The notes under the pieces: model-generated | What the model was told of the DNA's origin: nothing | Database searches by the model: none | The model's input: the letters and a program-made list of their open reading frames with translations, nothing else | In this document: piece after piece, positions 17,084-23,953 of the stretch | Numbering within the stretch: the first letter of the stretch is position 1 | Layout: each line of letters begins with the position of its first letter | Position numbers and translations under genes: made by a program | Assembly: GCA_964584985.1 (NCBI GenBank) | Contig: CAZPBK010000006.1 | Span: 1 to 55,037 of the forward strand | Length of the DNA: 55,037 bases | Origin: JABMRF01 sp964584985 | GTDB taxonomy: Bacteria > Patescibacteriota > Patescibacteriia > UBA11705 > JABHMO01 | Direction of reading: 5' to 3'

Positions 17084-17719
17084 TTAAATAAGAGGTTTGA
17101 TTTTTTGCCAAATTTTTTTATTTATATTTTCTATGGTGTCATCAGCCTGAATTATTTGCCAGTTTGGTAAACTTTCAGCCAAATTCAGGAAACCTTGGCG
17201 TACTTTTTGGTGAAACTCGGCTTTTTCACTATCCAAACGATCTTGACTGCGACGAGCATTGATTCGATTTAGGCCTTTTTCAGATTGCATATCAAGTAAA
17301 ATCGTTAAATCAGGTTCAAGCCCGCCGGTGGCCAACGAGTTTATTTTTTTCATTTCCGGCAAGGCAAAAAGACCTCGTCCAAAATGCTGATAAGCCAAAG
17401 TGGATCCGTAAAAACGATCACAAATTACCGCATGATCTTTTTGCAAATGAGGAACAATGGTTTGTTTTACATGCTGGGCTCGCGAAGCCAAAAATAAAAA
17501 AAACTCTGTTTTGGCGCACATGTTTTTATTGGCCGGATCTTTTAGTAAATGGCGGATTTTTTCGGCTATCGGACAGTCGGTACCTCCGGGTTCTCTGGTC
17601 AAAAAAACTTGAATCCCGCATTTTTCCAGGTTTTGCTTTAATAATTTTATTTGCGTGGTTTTTCCACTGCCTTCGCCTCCTTCAAAAACAATAAATTTTC
17701 CTTTAAGTTTTTTTGTCAT
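17084..17719 (-). CDS. tmk: Thymidylate kinase
   Basis: A 211-residue kinase that phosphorylates dTMP to dTDP. P-loop FEGGEGSGKTTQ at about 12-23, the DR(Y/F) motif in CDRFYGSTLAYQ, the TREPGGT motif, and a lid with RINARRSQDRLDSE are visible. It lies downstream of the dCMP deaminase-like, dCTP deaminase-like, DHFR-like and thymidylate synthase-like genes, on the same strand. This suits a dTTP supply cluster. Confidence 0.95.
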   Translation of the reverse strand: MTKKLKGKFIVFEGGEGSGKTTQIKLLKQNLEKCGIQVFLTREPGGTDCPIAEKIRHLLKDPANKNMCAKTEFFLFLASRAQHVKQTIVPHLQKDHAVICDRFYGSTLAYQHFGRGLFALPEMKKINSLATGGLEPDLTILLDMQSEKGLNRINARRSQDRLDSEKAEFHQKVRQGFLNLAESLPNWQIIQADDTIENINKKIWQKIKPLI

Positions 17720-17736
17720 TTTTTTTAATTATTGAT

Positions 17737-18324
17737 TTATTGTTGAGGGAATTCTTTTTTTATTATTTTATCCAATTCGTGAAAAAGATCGGTTTTTTTC
17801 TTGGTGTTGACAATAGTGTGATCAGCCATGGCGATCGGTCCGCCTTTTTCTATGTTTTCTATTTCCGCATAATCTCTGGAATGAGCTTGATCATAAGTGG
17901 CCGGTCGGTTTCGGAGGTCTTTATCTTTGTTTTTTATTTTTCTTTGCGCCAATCTTTTATATCTTGTTTCGGGAGGGGCGAATATGGCCACCACTAAAAT
18001 TTTATTCTGGTAGTATTGTTTTAATTTTTTATATTCCGACCAAGAATAAAGACCATCGGCCACTAAGTTTTTTTCTTGGAGAATTTTATCAAATTTGGGG
18101 ATATTTAAAACCGCCATGGCGGCCATTCCGTGATCCTTGCGCATTTGTTCTCTGATCGGTTTTTCGTTTTCTTCTGTTGGTTCCAGGTTTTTTCTTTTTA
18201 GTTCATCCATAACCACCTGTCCAAAACGAACAAAACCAAATCCTTGTTTTTGCAGATAGTCGGCAGCCAGACTTTTTCCGGATCCGGTCATTCCCACTAA
18301 GGTTATTATTTTATTATTTTTCAT
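17737..18324 (-). CDS. UPF0200-like nucleotide kinase
   Basis: A 195-residue P-loop protein: Walker A VGMTGSGKSLAADYL at the N-terminus, then GFGFVRFGQVVMDELKRK, and LEPTEENEKPIREQMRKD, closely following the pattern of the archaeal UPF0200 family (dephospho-CoA/nucleoside monophosphate kinase-like). FAPPETRYKRLAQR supplies the lid region. The frame extends to 18366, overlapping the deaminase gene; the P-loop position favours 18324. By context it may phosphorylate a (deoxy)nucleoside monophosphate, but this is inference. A dephospho-CoA kinase role is possible though less supported. Confidence 0.7.
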   Translation of the reverse strand: MKNNKIITLVGMTGSGKSLAADYLQKQGFGFVRFGQVVMDELKRKNLEPTEENEKPIREQMRKDHGMAAMAVLNIPKFDKILQEKNLVADGLYSWSEYKKLKQYYQNKILVVAIFAPPETRYKRLAQRKIKNKDKDLRNRPATYDQAHSRDYAEIENIEKGGPIAMADHTIVNTKKKTDLFHELDKIIKKEFPQQ

Positions 18325-18352
18325 ATTATTTGATAAGAATTTAAGTTTATTT

Positions 18353-18844
18353 TTATTTTCTGGCAAACAGGTTATAGGCGTTTTCCGGATGATAAATGTT
18401 TCGGATTTCCGCCTTGATCATTTTATTCCAACAATCTTGGCAACACCACCAGTGTCCGTACATATAAATATCAGCATCGCGGGTATCAATATTTTGTTTT
18501 CGCGCTTTTTTTATTAGTTGGGCTTCGGCGTGTTGTTCCGGACTGGCACAGCCGGGACAAAGCCAATAAGCTTTTCCGCTGGGTACTTTAAGTAATCGGC
18601 GTAAACAATATTTTTTATGCAATTCCACCATTTTTTGGTTTTTTAGGATTGATTGATTACCGGCCCGTAAAATAACTTTTTCGTTTCTAACCAAAACAAC
18701 GCCAATGGGGTTAAGTTTTTCAGTGGAGTTTTTTTGTTGGGCTTTTCTGGCTTCTTTCATAAAGGGATGATCTTGGGAAATATATTTTATTTGTCTACCT
18801 TCGGGTAAATACGGATATTGTTTCGGTGGTTTATATGAGACCAT
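18353..18844 (-). CDS. dCMP deaminase-like zinc enzyme
   Basis: A 163-residue member of the cytidine/deoxycytidylate deaminase fold. Zinc-site parts are HAE in SPEQHAEAQLI (about residue 105) with the catalytic Glu, and CCQDC in HWWCCQDCWNKMI as the CxxC pair. An extra CPGC precedes the HAE. In a dCMP deaminase the reaction makes dUMP for thymidylate synthase. It lies 4 bases after the dCTP deaminase-like gene and before the UPF0200 kinase and tmk. A role on other deaminated substrates (for example riboflavin intermediates) cannot be excluded, but the cluster speaks for dCMP. Confidence 0.75.
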   Translation of the reverse strand: MVSYKPPKQYPYLPEGRQIKYISQDHPFMKEARKAQQKNSTEKLNPIGVVLVRNEKVILRAGNQSILKNQKMVELHKKYCLRRLLKVPSGKAYWLCPGCASPEQHAEAQLIKKARKQNIDTRDADIYMYGHWWCCQDCWNKMIKAEIRNIYHPENAYNLFARK

Positions 18845-18848
18845 ATGG

Positions 18849-19517
18849 TTATTGCCGGTTATCTAAGGAGAAATTATTTTTTAATTCATCTAATTTTCCG
18901 GATTTAAGCAAATCCAACTCATCGCCGGAATCGGTTTTAGCCTCTAAACTGTATGGAGTGGAGCCCACATATTTGGCTTCTTGAACTCCATGCATTTTGG
19001 CTTCTTTCTCACTGAGATCATCGGTTAATTCAAAAAACTGAGTTTGACACAAGCGTTCGCCCGGATAGATTTTTATTATATGATGAGAATTGTTAACCAC
19101 AGGAATGGTTAATTGTCCGTTATAACCGCAGTCTATCATGCCGGTTTCAATTTGAATCCCGCGACGTAGAGCTGAACTGCGAGGCAAAAGCAATCCGGAT
19201 AAATTACCGGAGTTTAAAATGATTTTCTCCAATGTGGAGATTAAAATAAATTCTTGCGGCAATATTTCAAAATACTGTCCGGGTTTTAGTTTTATCAGTT
19301 TAAAATATTCTTCAAAATTTTGGTAATCGGTGTAATCAGCGGTTACGGCCACTCGTCCTTTGGCCGTGTATTTCCAAGTGTGCGGAATGTAAAAATTCCA
19401 TCCGGCTCGGAGGTCAATGGAGTTGGGTGAAATTTGGTGTTTGTCCAAAGCCGGCTCAAAGTTTATTTGTTTTTGTTTAATCTTTTCCAAGATTTTCTTT
19501 TTGGTTAAAATGGCCAT
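18849..19517 (-). CDS. dcd: dCTP deaminase / dUTPase family protein
   Basis: A 222-residue trimeric dUTPase-fold enzyme. It shows ISPNSIDLRAG near the N-terminus, LLLPRSSALRRGIQIETGMID (the PRSS-type nucleotide-binding loop), a YNGQLTIPVVNN strand and the GERLCQTQFFEL strand, all typical of Dcd. Residues after about 185 form a Ser/Asp/Leu-rich tail longer than in E. coli Dcd (193). It should deaminate dCTP to dUTP or hydrolyse dUTP; the two activities cannot be separated from this sequence alone. It is in the middle of the thymidylate cluster. Confidence 0.85.
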   Translation of the reverse strand: MAILTKKKILEKIKQKQINFEPALDKHQISPNSIDLRAGWNFYIPHTWKYTAKGRVAVTADYTDYQNFEEYFKLIKLKPGQYFEILPQEFILISTLEKIILNSGNLSGLLLPRSSALRRGIQIETGMIDCGYNGQLTIPVVNNSHHIIKIYPGERLCQTQFFELTDDLSEKEAKMHGVQEAKYVGSTPYSLEAKTDSGDELDLLKSGKLDELKNNFSLDNRQ

Positions 19518-19527
19518 ATTAATAAGA

Positions 19528-20040
19528 TTATTTTATTACTTTATATCTCAGATTAATAACATTTTTATCCAGTTTGTTTATTTCCAATAATTCCAGTTTT
19601 TTATTTAAATCCAAATTCTTAAACAAGGTTAAGCCCCCGCCAAATATAAGCGGTTCAACGGTTAACCGGATTTCATCTATTAAATTTTCTTGTAAAAACA
19701 GAGAATTTATTGAGGTGCCACCACCTAAAATCACTTGGTCAAAGCCTTGTTTTCTTAAATATTTTAAAATTTCAGTTGGTTGGAGTTTGGTATATTCCAA
19801 TTGTCCGGGAATGGTTTTTTCTTTTTTCGGATGATGAGTCATTATTAAGTTTAGTCGTCCGGGCAGGGGACGACCAATGGTTTTATAAGTGGACAGTCCC
19901 ATGATTATAGCGCCGGCTTTTTTGGTTTGTTCAATAAAAATTTTTTTGTCAGCCTCAGAGCTCCAGTCGGTTGAATTTTGTTTACTGGATTTGGCTATAA
20001 AACCATCGGCGGTCATGACCATCATTAGGATAACTTTCAT
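19528..20040 (-). CDS. Dihydrofolate reductase-like protein (RibD C-terminal type)
   Basis: A 170-residue protein of the DHFR/RibD-C fold. The motifs are MVMTADGFIA near the N-terminus, AGAIIMGLSTYKTIGRPLPGR (the family NADPH loop) and VILGGGTSINSLFLQENLIDEIRLTVEPLIFGGG. Sequence is closer to the RibD_C branch than to classic FolA. Being between the dCTP deaminase-like and thymidylate synthase-like genes, it may recycle the dihydrofolate that thymidylate synthase makes. No Shine-Dalgarno sequence. Confidence in the fold is high, in the substrate moderate. Confidence 0.75.
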   Translation of the reverse strand: MKVILMMVMTADGFIAKSSKQNSTDWSSEADKKIFIEQTKKAGAIIMGLSTYKTIGRPLPGRLNLIMTHHPKKEKTIPGQLEYTKLQPTEILKYLRKQGFDQVILGGGTSINSLFLQENLIDEIRLTVEPLIFGGGLTLFKNLDLNKKLELLEINKLDKNVINLRYKVIK

Positions 20041-20296
20041 GGGGGAAGGACATTTAAAAATTATTTTGATTTGATAGATTTAATCCGAATATTAAAATTA
20101 AAATAAAAACAAGAAATAAAGAAAAAAGGGTATTTGTGAATATGTAAAAAATTTAAAACGAATTATTAAAGAAATAAAGAAAAAGGGAAAAAGGGCATCA
20201 AAACATTATTATTTCAAAACAAACATATATTAAAGAATAATATAGGGACAAAATATTATTTTGTCCGAAACTTTTTTCGTGTTTTGAACATTTTGG
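20041..20296. other. AT-rich gap with one REP-like palindrome
   Basis: No gene is seen in this 256-base gap. It is very AT-rich and purine-rich on one strand and contains the palindrome at 20246-20266. Confidence 0.6.
20246..20266. repeat. REP-like palindrome, diverged copy
   Basis: GGACAAAATA (20246-20255), T, then TATTTTGTCC (20257-20266). The 10-1-10 architecture and flanking TAGGGACA match the REP copies at 785-805 and 869-889; the differences (G to A and C to T) are compensated in the other arm. It lies between the DHFR-like and thymidylate synthase-like genes. Confidence 0.75.
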
Positions 20297-21163
20297 CTAT
20301 AAAACGATCTTCATCCCTTTGATCGGACCCAGTGGTTTATATTGCTTTTGTAGTTTATCGGTAATTTCCTTGGCCAGTTCAATATCTCCGGTTTCTGCTC
20401 GATCAAAATAATCAGGTTGAGCGTGAAAATTGATCGGCGGATGATCATTGGCTCGTTCGGTTAATTCCCAGGCTTGTTTAAAATGAATATCATAAATATG
20501 AGCATTGGAAATGCTATGAGTCAATTTTCCGGGTTGAACACCCAATTTAGCCGCTAAAATACAAAGCAAAAGATAAAATCCGGCCACATCATGCGGACAA
20601 CCGAGCATCATATCATTGGATCTGACTATTGAGTGAATATGAAGTTTGTTGCCAATAATATTGGCGGTCCAAGTATAAGGGCAAGGGATATTTTTCTTTG
20701 TTTGCGGATTGCCCAATCCGTCTTCTCGTGGATCCCAAGTAATAACCACGCCATGGCGGGAACCCGGTTTTTCAGTTAAATGTTCGACCAAAAGGCCGAG
20801 CTGGTCTCGGCCAAAGGCTTGGCGCCATCTATGTCCGTAAGCGGCCGGAATGGTGCCGTCTTGTTCAGTAAAATCCTGCCATATTTTAGTAAATTTGTTT
20901 ACATAATCATCCGGATGTTTGCTACCCATAATAAACCAAATTTGTTCGGCCACAAATATTTTGATGGGAATTTTTCTTAAAGTTAAAAGCGGAAATCCCT
21001 CATCCAATTCAAAGGTTAAACCGGGAATGACTTTACAAACATGACCGGTGCGTTCATTAAGCTCATCATAGCCTTTATTCATTATTTTCATTATTCCAGC
21101 TTTGTATTGTCGGTCAAACTGAGTCATTTTATATGGATTAGGGGTAGTTAAGCTTATAATCAT
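20297..21163 (-). CDS. Thymidylate synthase family enzyme with dCMP-type Asp
   Basis: A 288-residue enzyme of the ThyA/dCMP-hydroxymethylase family. Seen: Arg in NERTG (about 38), the Glu73 segment AEQIWFIMG, YGHRWRQAFGRDQL, catalytic Cys161 in KKNIPCPYTW, phosphate Arg181 in VRSND, and His222/Tyr224 in AHIYDIH. The base-recognition Asn of PFNIASY in classic thymidylate synthase is Asp192 here (CPHDVAGF), exactly 31 residues after the Cys. In known relatives this Asp gives specificity for dCMP rather than dUMP. So it may be a dCMP methylase/hydroxymethylase or a thymidylate synthase with altered recognition. A second possible start is at 21127. Confidence 0.85.
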   Translation of the reverse strand: MIISLTTPNPYKMTQFDRQYKAGIMKIMNKGYDELNERTGHVCKVIPGLTFELDEGFPLLTLRKIPIKIFVAEQIWFIMGSKHPDDYVNKFTKIWQDFTEQDGTIPAAYGHRWRQAFGRDQLGLLVEHLTEKPGSRHGVVITWDPREDGLGNPQTKKNIPCPYTWTANIIGNKLHIHSIVRSNDMMLGCPHDVAGFYLLLCILAAKLGVQPGKLTHSISNAHIYDIHFKQAWELTERANDHPPINFHAQPDYFDRAETGDIELAKEITDKLQKQYKPLGPIKGMKIVL

Positions 21164-21200
21164 TTTATCAAAACAAGGGCAAAAAGAAAAGTTGATAAGC

Positions 21201-21229
21201 TTGACAGGCCATTCCTGCCGTGATAAAAC
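21201..21229 (+). promoter_or_regulatory. Promoter of the 21277 gene
   Basis: TTGACA (21201-21206), a 17-base spacer and TAAAAC (21224-21229). Confidence 0.7.
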
Positions 21230-21276
21230 AGAAAGTGTTGAATAAGGTGTTTTTTAACCGAACAAAGGAGGATTTT

Positions 21277-21501
21277 ATGAGAGACAAGGAAAAACAAAAT
21301 CATTCCTATTTAACGATCCATTTGGAGCAAGCTACTGAGATAGAGATAAAAAAAGCGATTAAGTCGGCTTTTCATATGAAAGAATATGAAGCGGCCAAGG
21401 TTTTATGCTCTTATCTGCAGATAAAGCAACAAGAACGGTGTCTGACTTACTTGAAAAAGGCTGTTGATGAGTTGGTTATAGCGATGAGTTGGCAAAACTA
21501 A
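21277..21501 (+). CDS. Small helical protein, function unknown
   Basis: A 74-residue, probably all-helical soluble protein with a repeated pattern of Ala/Leu/Glu/Lys (for example IKSAFHMKEYEAAKVLCSYL). No family is recognised. A frame starts at 21220, but AAAGGAGGATTTT at about 21264-21276 directly before 21277 fixes the start. It has its own promoter and terminator and is on the opposite strand to both neighbours, so it is a self-contained gene between thyA-like and rplA. The frequent strong Shine-Dalgarno in such unknown genes is noted elsewhere. Confidence 0.7.
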   Translation: MRDKEKQNHSYLTIHLEQATEIEIKKAIKSAFHMKEYEAAKVLCSYLQIKQQERCLTYLKKAVDELVIAMSWQN

Positions 21502-21535
21502 ACTAAACTAATCTAATCTAATCGGTCAACAAAAA

Positions 21536-21562
21536 GGCCACCTTGCATTAAGGTGGTCTTTT
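21536..21562 (+). terminator. Terminator of the 21277 gene
   Basis: GGCCACCTT (21536-21544) pairs with AAGGTGGTC (21550-21558), followed by TTTT. A run of CTAAA/CTAAT repeats lies just before it. Confidence 0.85.
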
Positions 21563-21591
21563 GCTTTGAATAGAGGTTAATTCATACTGAT

Positions 21592-22275
21592 TTATTTTAT
21601 TTCCAGTTTAAGGCCTGGTCCCATGGAAGAGCAAATACTGATATTTTTTATAAAAACTCCTTTGGCTGAGTCGGGTTTGGCTGCTTGCACCGCTTGCATA
21701 AAGGTTTCATAATTTTCAATCAGAGCTTTGTTATCGGTGCTGACTTTACCAATAGCTTGATGAATATTGGCAGAATCGTCATTTTTAAAAGCAATTTTGC
21801 CTTTTTTCAACTCGCCAATGGTTTTTTCCAGATCTTTGGCTATGGTATCGTTTTTTGGTGAGGGCATTAATCCTTTTGGACCAAGTGTTTTAGCCAAAGG
21901 AGCCAGACTTTTCATGGTTTCCGGACAAGCTACCGCCAAATCAAAATTAATTTTCCCTTTTTTGGCAAAATCAACGATTTCATCCTCGGTAATAACCAAG
22001 TCGGCGCCGGCTTTTTCCGCTTCTTGTTTTTTGCTTTCAGGTACAAAAGCGGCGATTTTTTTTGCTTTGCCGAACTTATGGGGCAGAACGGTGGTGCTTC
22101 TGACTTGTTGTTCGCCTTTTTTTGGATTGATGTTCAAGCGGATGTGAACTTCAATTGTTTCGTCAAAATTGGCGGTAGAGGTCTTTTTTACCAATTCTAC
22201 TGCTTTTTCTATCGGGTATGATTTTTTCGGATCTATCTCCGAATATAATTTTTTCATGCGTTTGTTTTTGGCCAT
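21592..22275 (-). CDS. rplA: Ribosomal protein uL1
   Basis: A 227-residue large-subunit protein of the L1 stalk. Recognisable blocks are FDETIEVHIRLNINPKKGEQQVR, VLPHKFGKAKKIAAF, LGPKGLMPSPKNDTIA and KGVFIKNISICSSMGPGLKL. In many bacteria it represses its own operon by binding mRNA. It follows rplK after an unusual 251-base gap holding GC-rich hairpins and a terminator-like structure. Some CPR lineages lack uL1, so its presence constrains the lineage. Confidence 0.97.
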   Translation of the reverse strand: MAKNKRMKKLYSEIDPKKSYPIEKAVELVKKTSTANFDETIEVHIRLNINPKKGEQQVRSTTVLPHKFGKAKKIAAFVPESKKQEAEKAGADLVITEDEIVDFAKKGKINFDLAVACPETMKSLAPLAKTLGPKGLMPSPKNDTIAKDLEKTIGELKKGKIAFKNDDSANIHQAIGKVSTDNKALIENYETFMQAVQAAKPDSAKGVFIKNISICSSMGPGLKLEIK

Positions 22276-22283
22276 AGTGTTTG

Positions 22284-22308
22284 TATTATTATTATTATTA
22301 TTATTATT
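22284..22308. repeat. Trinucleotide repeat (ATT)n
   Basis: About eight uninterrupted ATT/TTA units just upstream of the rplA start codon, in the rplA leader. Confidence 0.85.
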
Positions 22309-22320
22309 TTAATAAAAAAT

Positions 22321-22489
22321 CGTGGCCGGGAGCCACGACCCGGCCGGCAAAGCCGGCCTTGGCGGCCGCACATATTTTTCAATTGCGCGGACAGAATAAT
22401 TTTTGTCCGCGTAATCAATTTGGAGTTTTGCTGCCGCCGGCGGCGATATTTCGCCGCGGGTCGTGGTCAAGCGTCCCTGGAAAGGGGAC
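22321..22489. repeat. GC-rich hairpin island between rplK and rplA
   Basis: A cluster of strong inverted repeats in an otherwise AT-rich genome. CGTGGC/GCCACG (22321-22326, 22332-22337) followed on the minus strand by a U-rich run looks like a terminator. GGCCGGC/GCCGGCC is at 22342-22358, a REP-like CGCGGACA/TGTCCGCG stem at 22386-22411, the GCCGCCGGCGGC palindrome at 22433-22444, CGGCGA/TCGCCG at 22441-22456, and GTCCC/GGGAC at 22473-22489. Inverted 9-mers CCACGACCC (22333-22341) and GGGTCGTGG (22458-22466) bracket the core. It is a MITE- or REP-cluster-like insertion in the operon. Confidence 0.8.
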
Positions 22490-22526
22490 TTCCACAACAT
22501 TTAATATAAGTTGTTAAAAGGATGAG

Positions 22527-22949
22527 TTATTTGATCTTTACTCCCATTTGTCGGGCGGTTCCGGCCACTATTTTCATAGCCGCTTCAATGTTGTCGGTAT
22601 TTAGATCCGGCAATTTAATTTCAGCGATTTCTCGGACTTGATCTTTGGTCAGTTTTCCGGCTGTTTCGGTCAAAGGATTGCCGGCACCTTTTTTTATGCT
22701 CCCCAGTTTTTTTATCAGTTCGGCGGTCGGTGGTGTTTTGGTGATAAAATCAAAGGAACGATCTTCGTAAACAGTGATTTCCACCGGGATGACATCGTTT
22801 CCTTTGTCTTTGGTGGCTTCATTAAATTGGTTGCAGAAATCTTGAATAGTGATTCCATGCTGACCCAGCGCCGGTCCGACCGGTGGAGCCGGAGTGGCTT
22901 TTCCCGCCGGAATTTGCAATTTGATTTTGGTTAATTCTTTTTTAGCCAT
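22527..22949 (-). CDS. rplK: Ribosomal protein uL11
   Basis: A 140-residue protein of the factor-binding stalk base. The proline-rich start IPAGKATPAPPVGPALGQHGI and the C-terminal RNA-binding block AGTARQMGVKIK are diagnostic. The frame extends to 22994 upstream, but the conserved MAKKELTKIKLQI sets 22949 as the start. It follows nusG in the usual secE-nusG-rplK-rplA order. rplJ and rplL are not in this window downstream of rplA. Confidence 0.97.
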   Translation of the reverse strand: MAKKELTKIKLQIPAGKATPAPPVGPALGQHGITIQDFCNQFNEATKDKGNDVIPVEITVYEDRSFDFITKTPPTAELIKKLGSIKKGAGNPLTETAGKLTKDQVREIAEIKLPDLNTDNIEAAMKIVAGTARQMGVKIK

Positions 22950-23033
22950 AATTTTTAGCGCCAAGGTATCTTTATAAAGTTCACAAAACTTCAAACTTTA
23001 TAAAAAATCTCGGCAACTGGATTATATTATTTT

Positions 23034-23576
23034 CTAAATTTTTTTTACTTGAAGATAATCAAGCTCAACCGGTGTTTCTCGTCCGAACATACTGACCAAA
23101 ACTTTTATTTTACCTCTTTCTTCATCAACGGCTGATACTTTTCCTTCAAACCCCTTGAAGGGTCCGTCAGTAATTTTAACCGGAGTGTCGGGAGTAACAT
23201 CAATGGTATATTTCGGTTCTTCCACGCCCATTCTTTTTTGCAATTCTTTCATTTCATTGTCCGATATCGGAGTCGGAGTGGTTCCGGTACCGATAAATCC
23301 GGTGACATTCGGGGTGTTTCTGACCACATACCAAGAGTCGTCAGTGACCAACATTTCCACAAAAACATAGCCCGGAAAAATTTTTTCGGTAATAATTTTC
23401 CTTTTACCGTTTTTTATTTTGATTTTTTTCTCCGTGGGGATCAGGATATTGAAAATTTTATCTTCCATGTCCATTGATTCAATCCTTTGTTTTAAGTTTT
23501 CCGCAACATTTTCTTCATATCCCGAATAGGTATGTATTACATACCAGCGGCGTCCACGGCCTACTTGTTTTGGCAT
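23034..23576 (-). CDS. nusG: Transcription antitermination/termination factor NusG
   Basis: A 180-residue RNA polymerase cofactor. The N-terminal NGN domain has RWYVIHTYSGYEENVAENL and FPGYVFVEM, followed by the WYVVRNTPNVTGFIG segment; the C-terminal KOW domain has VKITDGPFKGFEGKVSAVD. Order and orientation (secE upstream, rplK downstream) are typical. No odd insertions were seen. Confidence 0.97.
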   Translation of the reverse strand: MPKQVGRGRRWYVIHTYSGYEENVAENLKQRIESMDMEDKIFNILIPTEKKIKIKNGKRKIITEKIFPGYVFVEMLVTDDSWYVVRNTPNVTGFIGTGTTPTPISDNEMKELQKRMGVEEPKYTIDVTPDTPVKITDGPFKGFEGKVSAVDEERGKIKVLVSMFGRETPVELDYLQVKKI

Positions 23577-23609
23577 AAATTATTTTATGTTTAGTGTTTT
23601 TGTTTTTAC

Positions 23610-23801
23610 CTATAGAAAAAAGGCCAGAATTTTGGAAAAAATAAAGTCCAAAATTCCCAAAAAAGCGGCTACAAACAAGCTTAGTCCTATGACAATCAGG
23701 GTGTGTTTGATTGTTTCTTTTTTTGTCGGCCAAGTAACCTTTTTTAACTCTTGCTTGGATTCCGATAGATAATTAACCAATTTGTTTTGTGTTAGATTCA
23801 T
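23610..23801 (-). CDS. secE: Preprotein translocase subunit SecE
   Basis: A 63-residue single-pass membrane protein that clamps SecY. It shows the conserved amphipathic segment ESKQELKKVTWPTKKET and one C-terminal membrane helix. The frame opens at 23816 but MNLTQNK at 23801 is the better start. It is 33 bases upstream of nusG, as in most bacteria. The hairpin at 23888-23902 separates it from gyrB. Confidence 0.93.
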   Translation of the reverse strand: MNLTQNKLVNYLSESKQELKKVTWPTKKETIKHTLIVIGLSLFVAAFLGILDFIFSKILAFFL

Positions 23802-23887
23802 ATAAGTGAAAACCACTAAGATTATTTTTTGTTCTTAATTTAGATTAAATCTTAGCTATGTTTCAGTTAGATTAAAGTATTCTAAAA

Positions 23888-23902
23888 AGGGCGTTTAGCC
23901 CT
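23888..23902 (-). terminator. Terminator after gyrB
   Basis: On the minus strand AGGGC and GCCCT form a 5-bp stem followed by U5, between the gyrB stop and secE. Confidence 0.6.
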
Positions 23903-23953
23903 GTTTAATTGTATTATAGGCTAAATATAAAATTTGTCAAGAGATGGCAGGTT

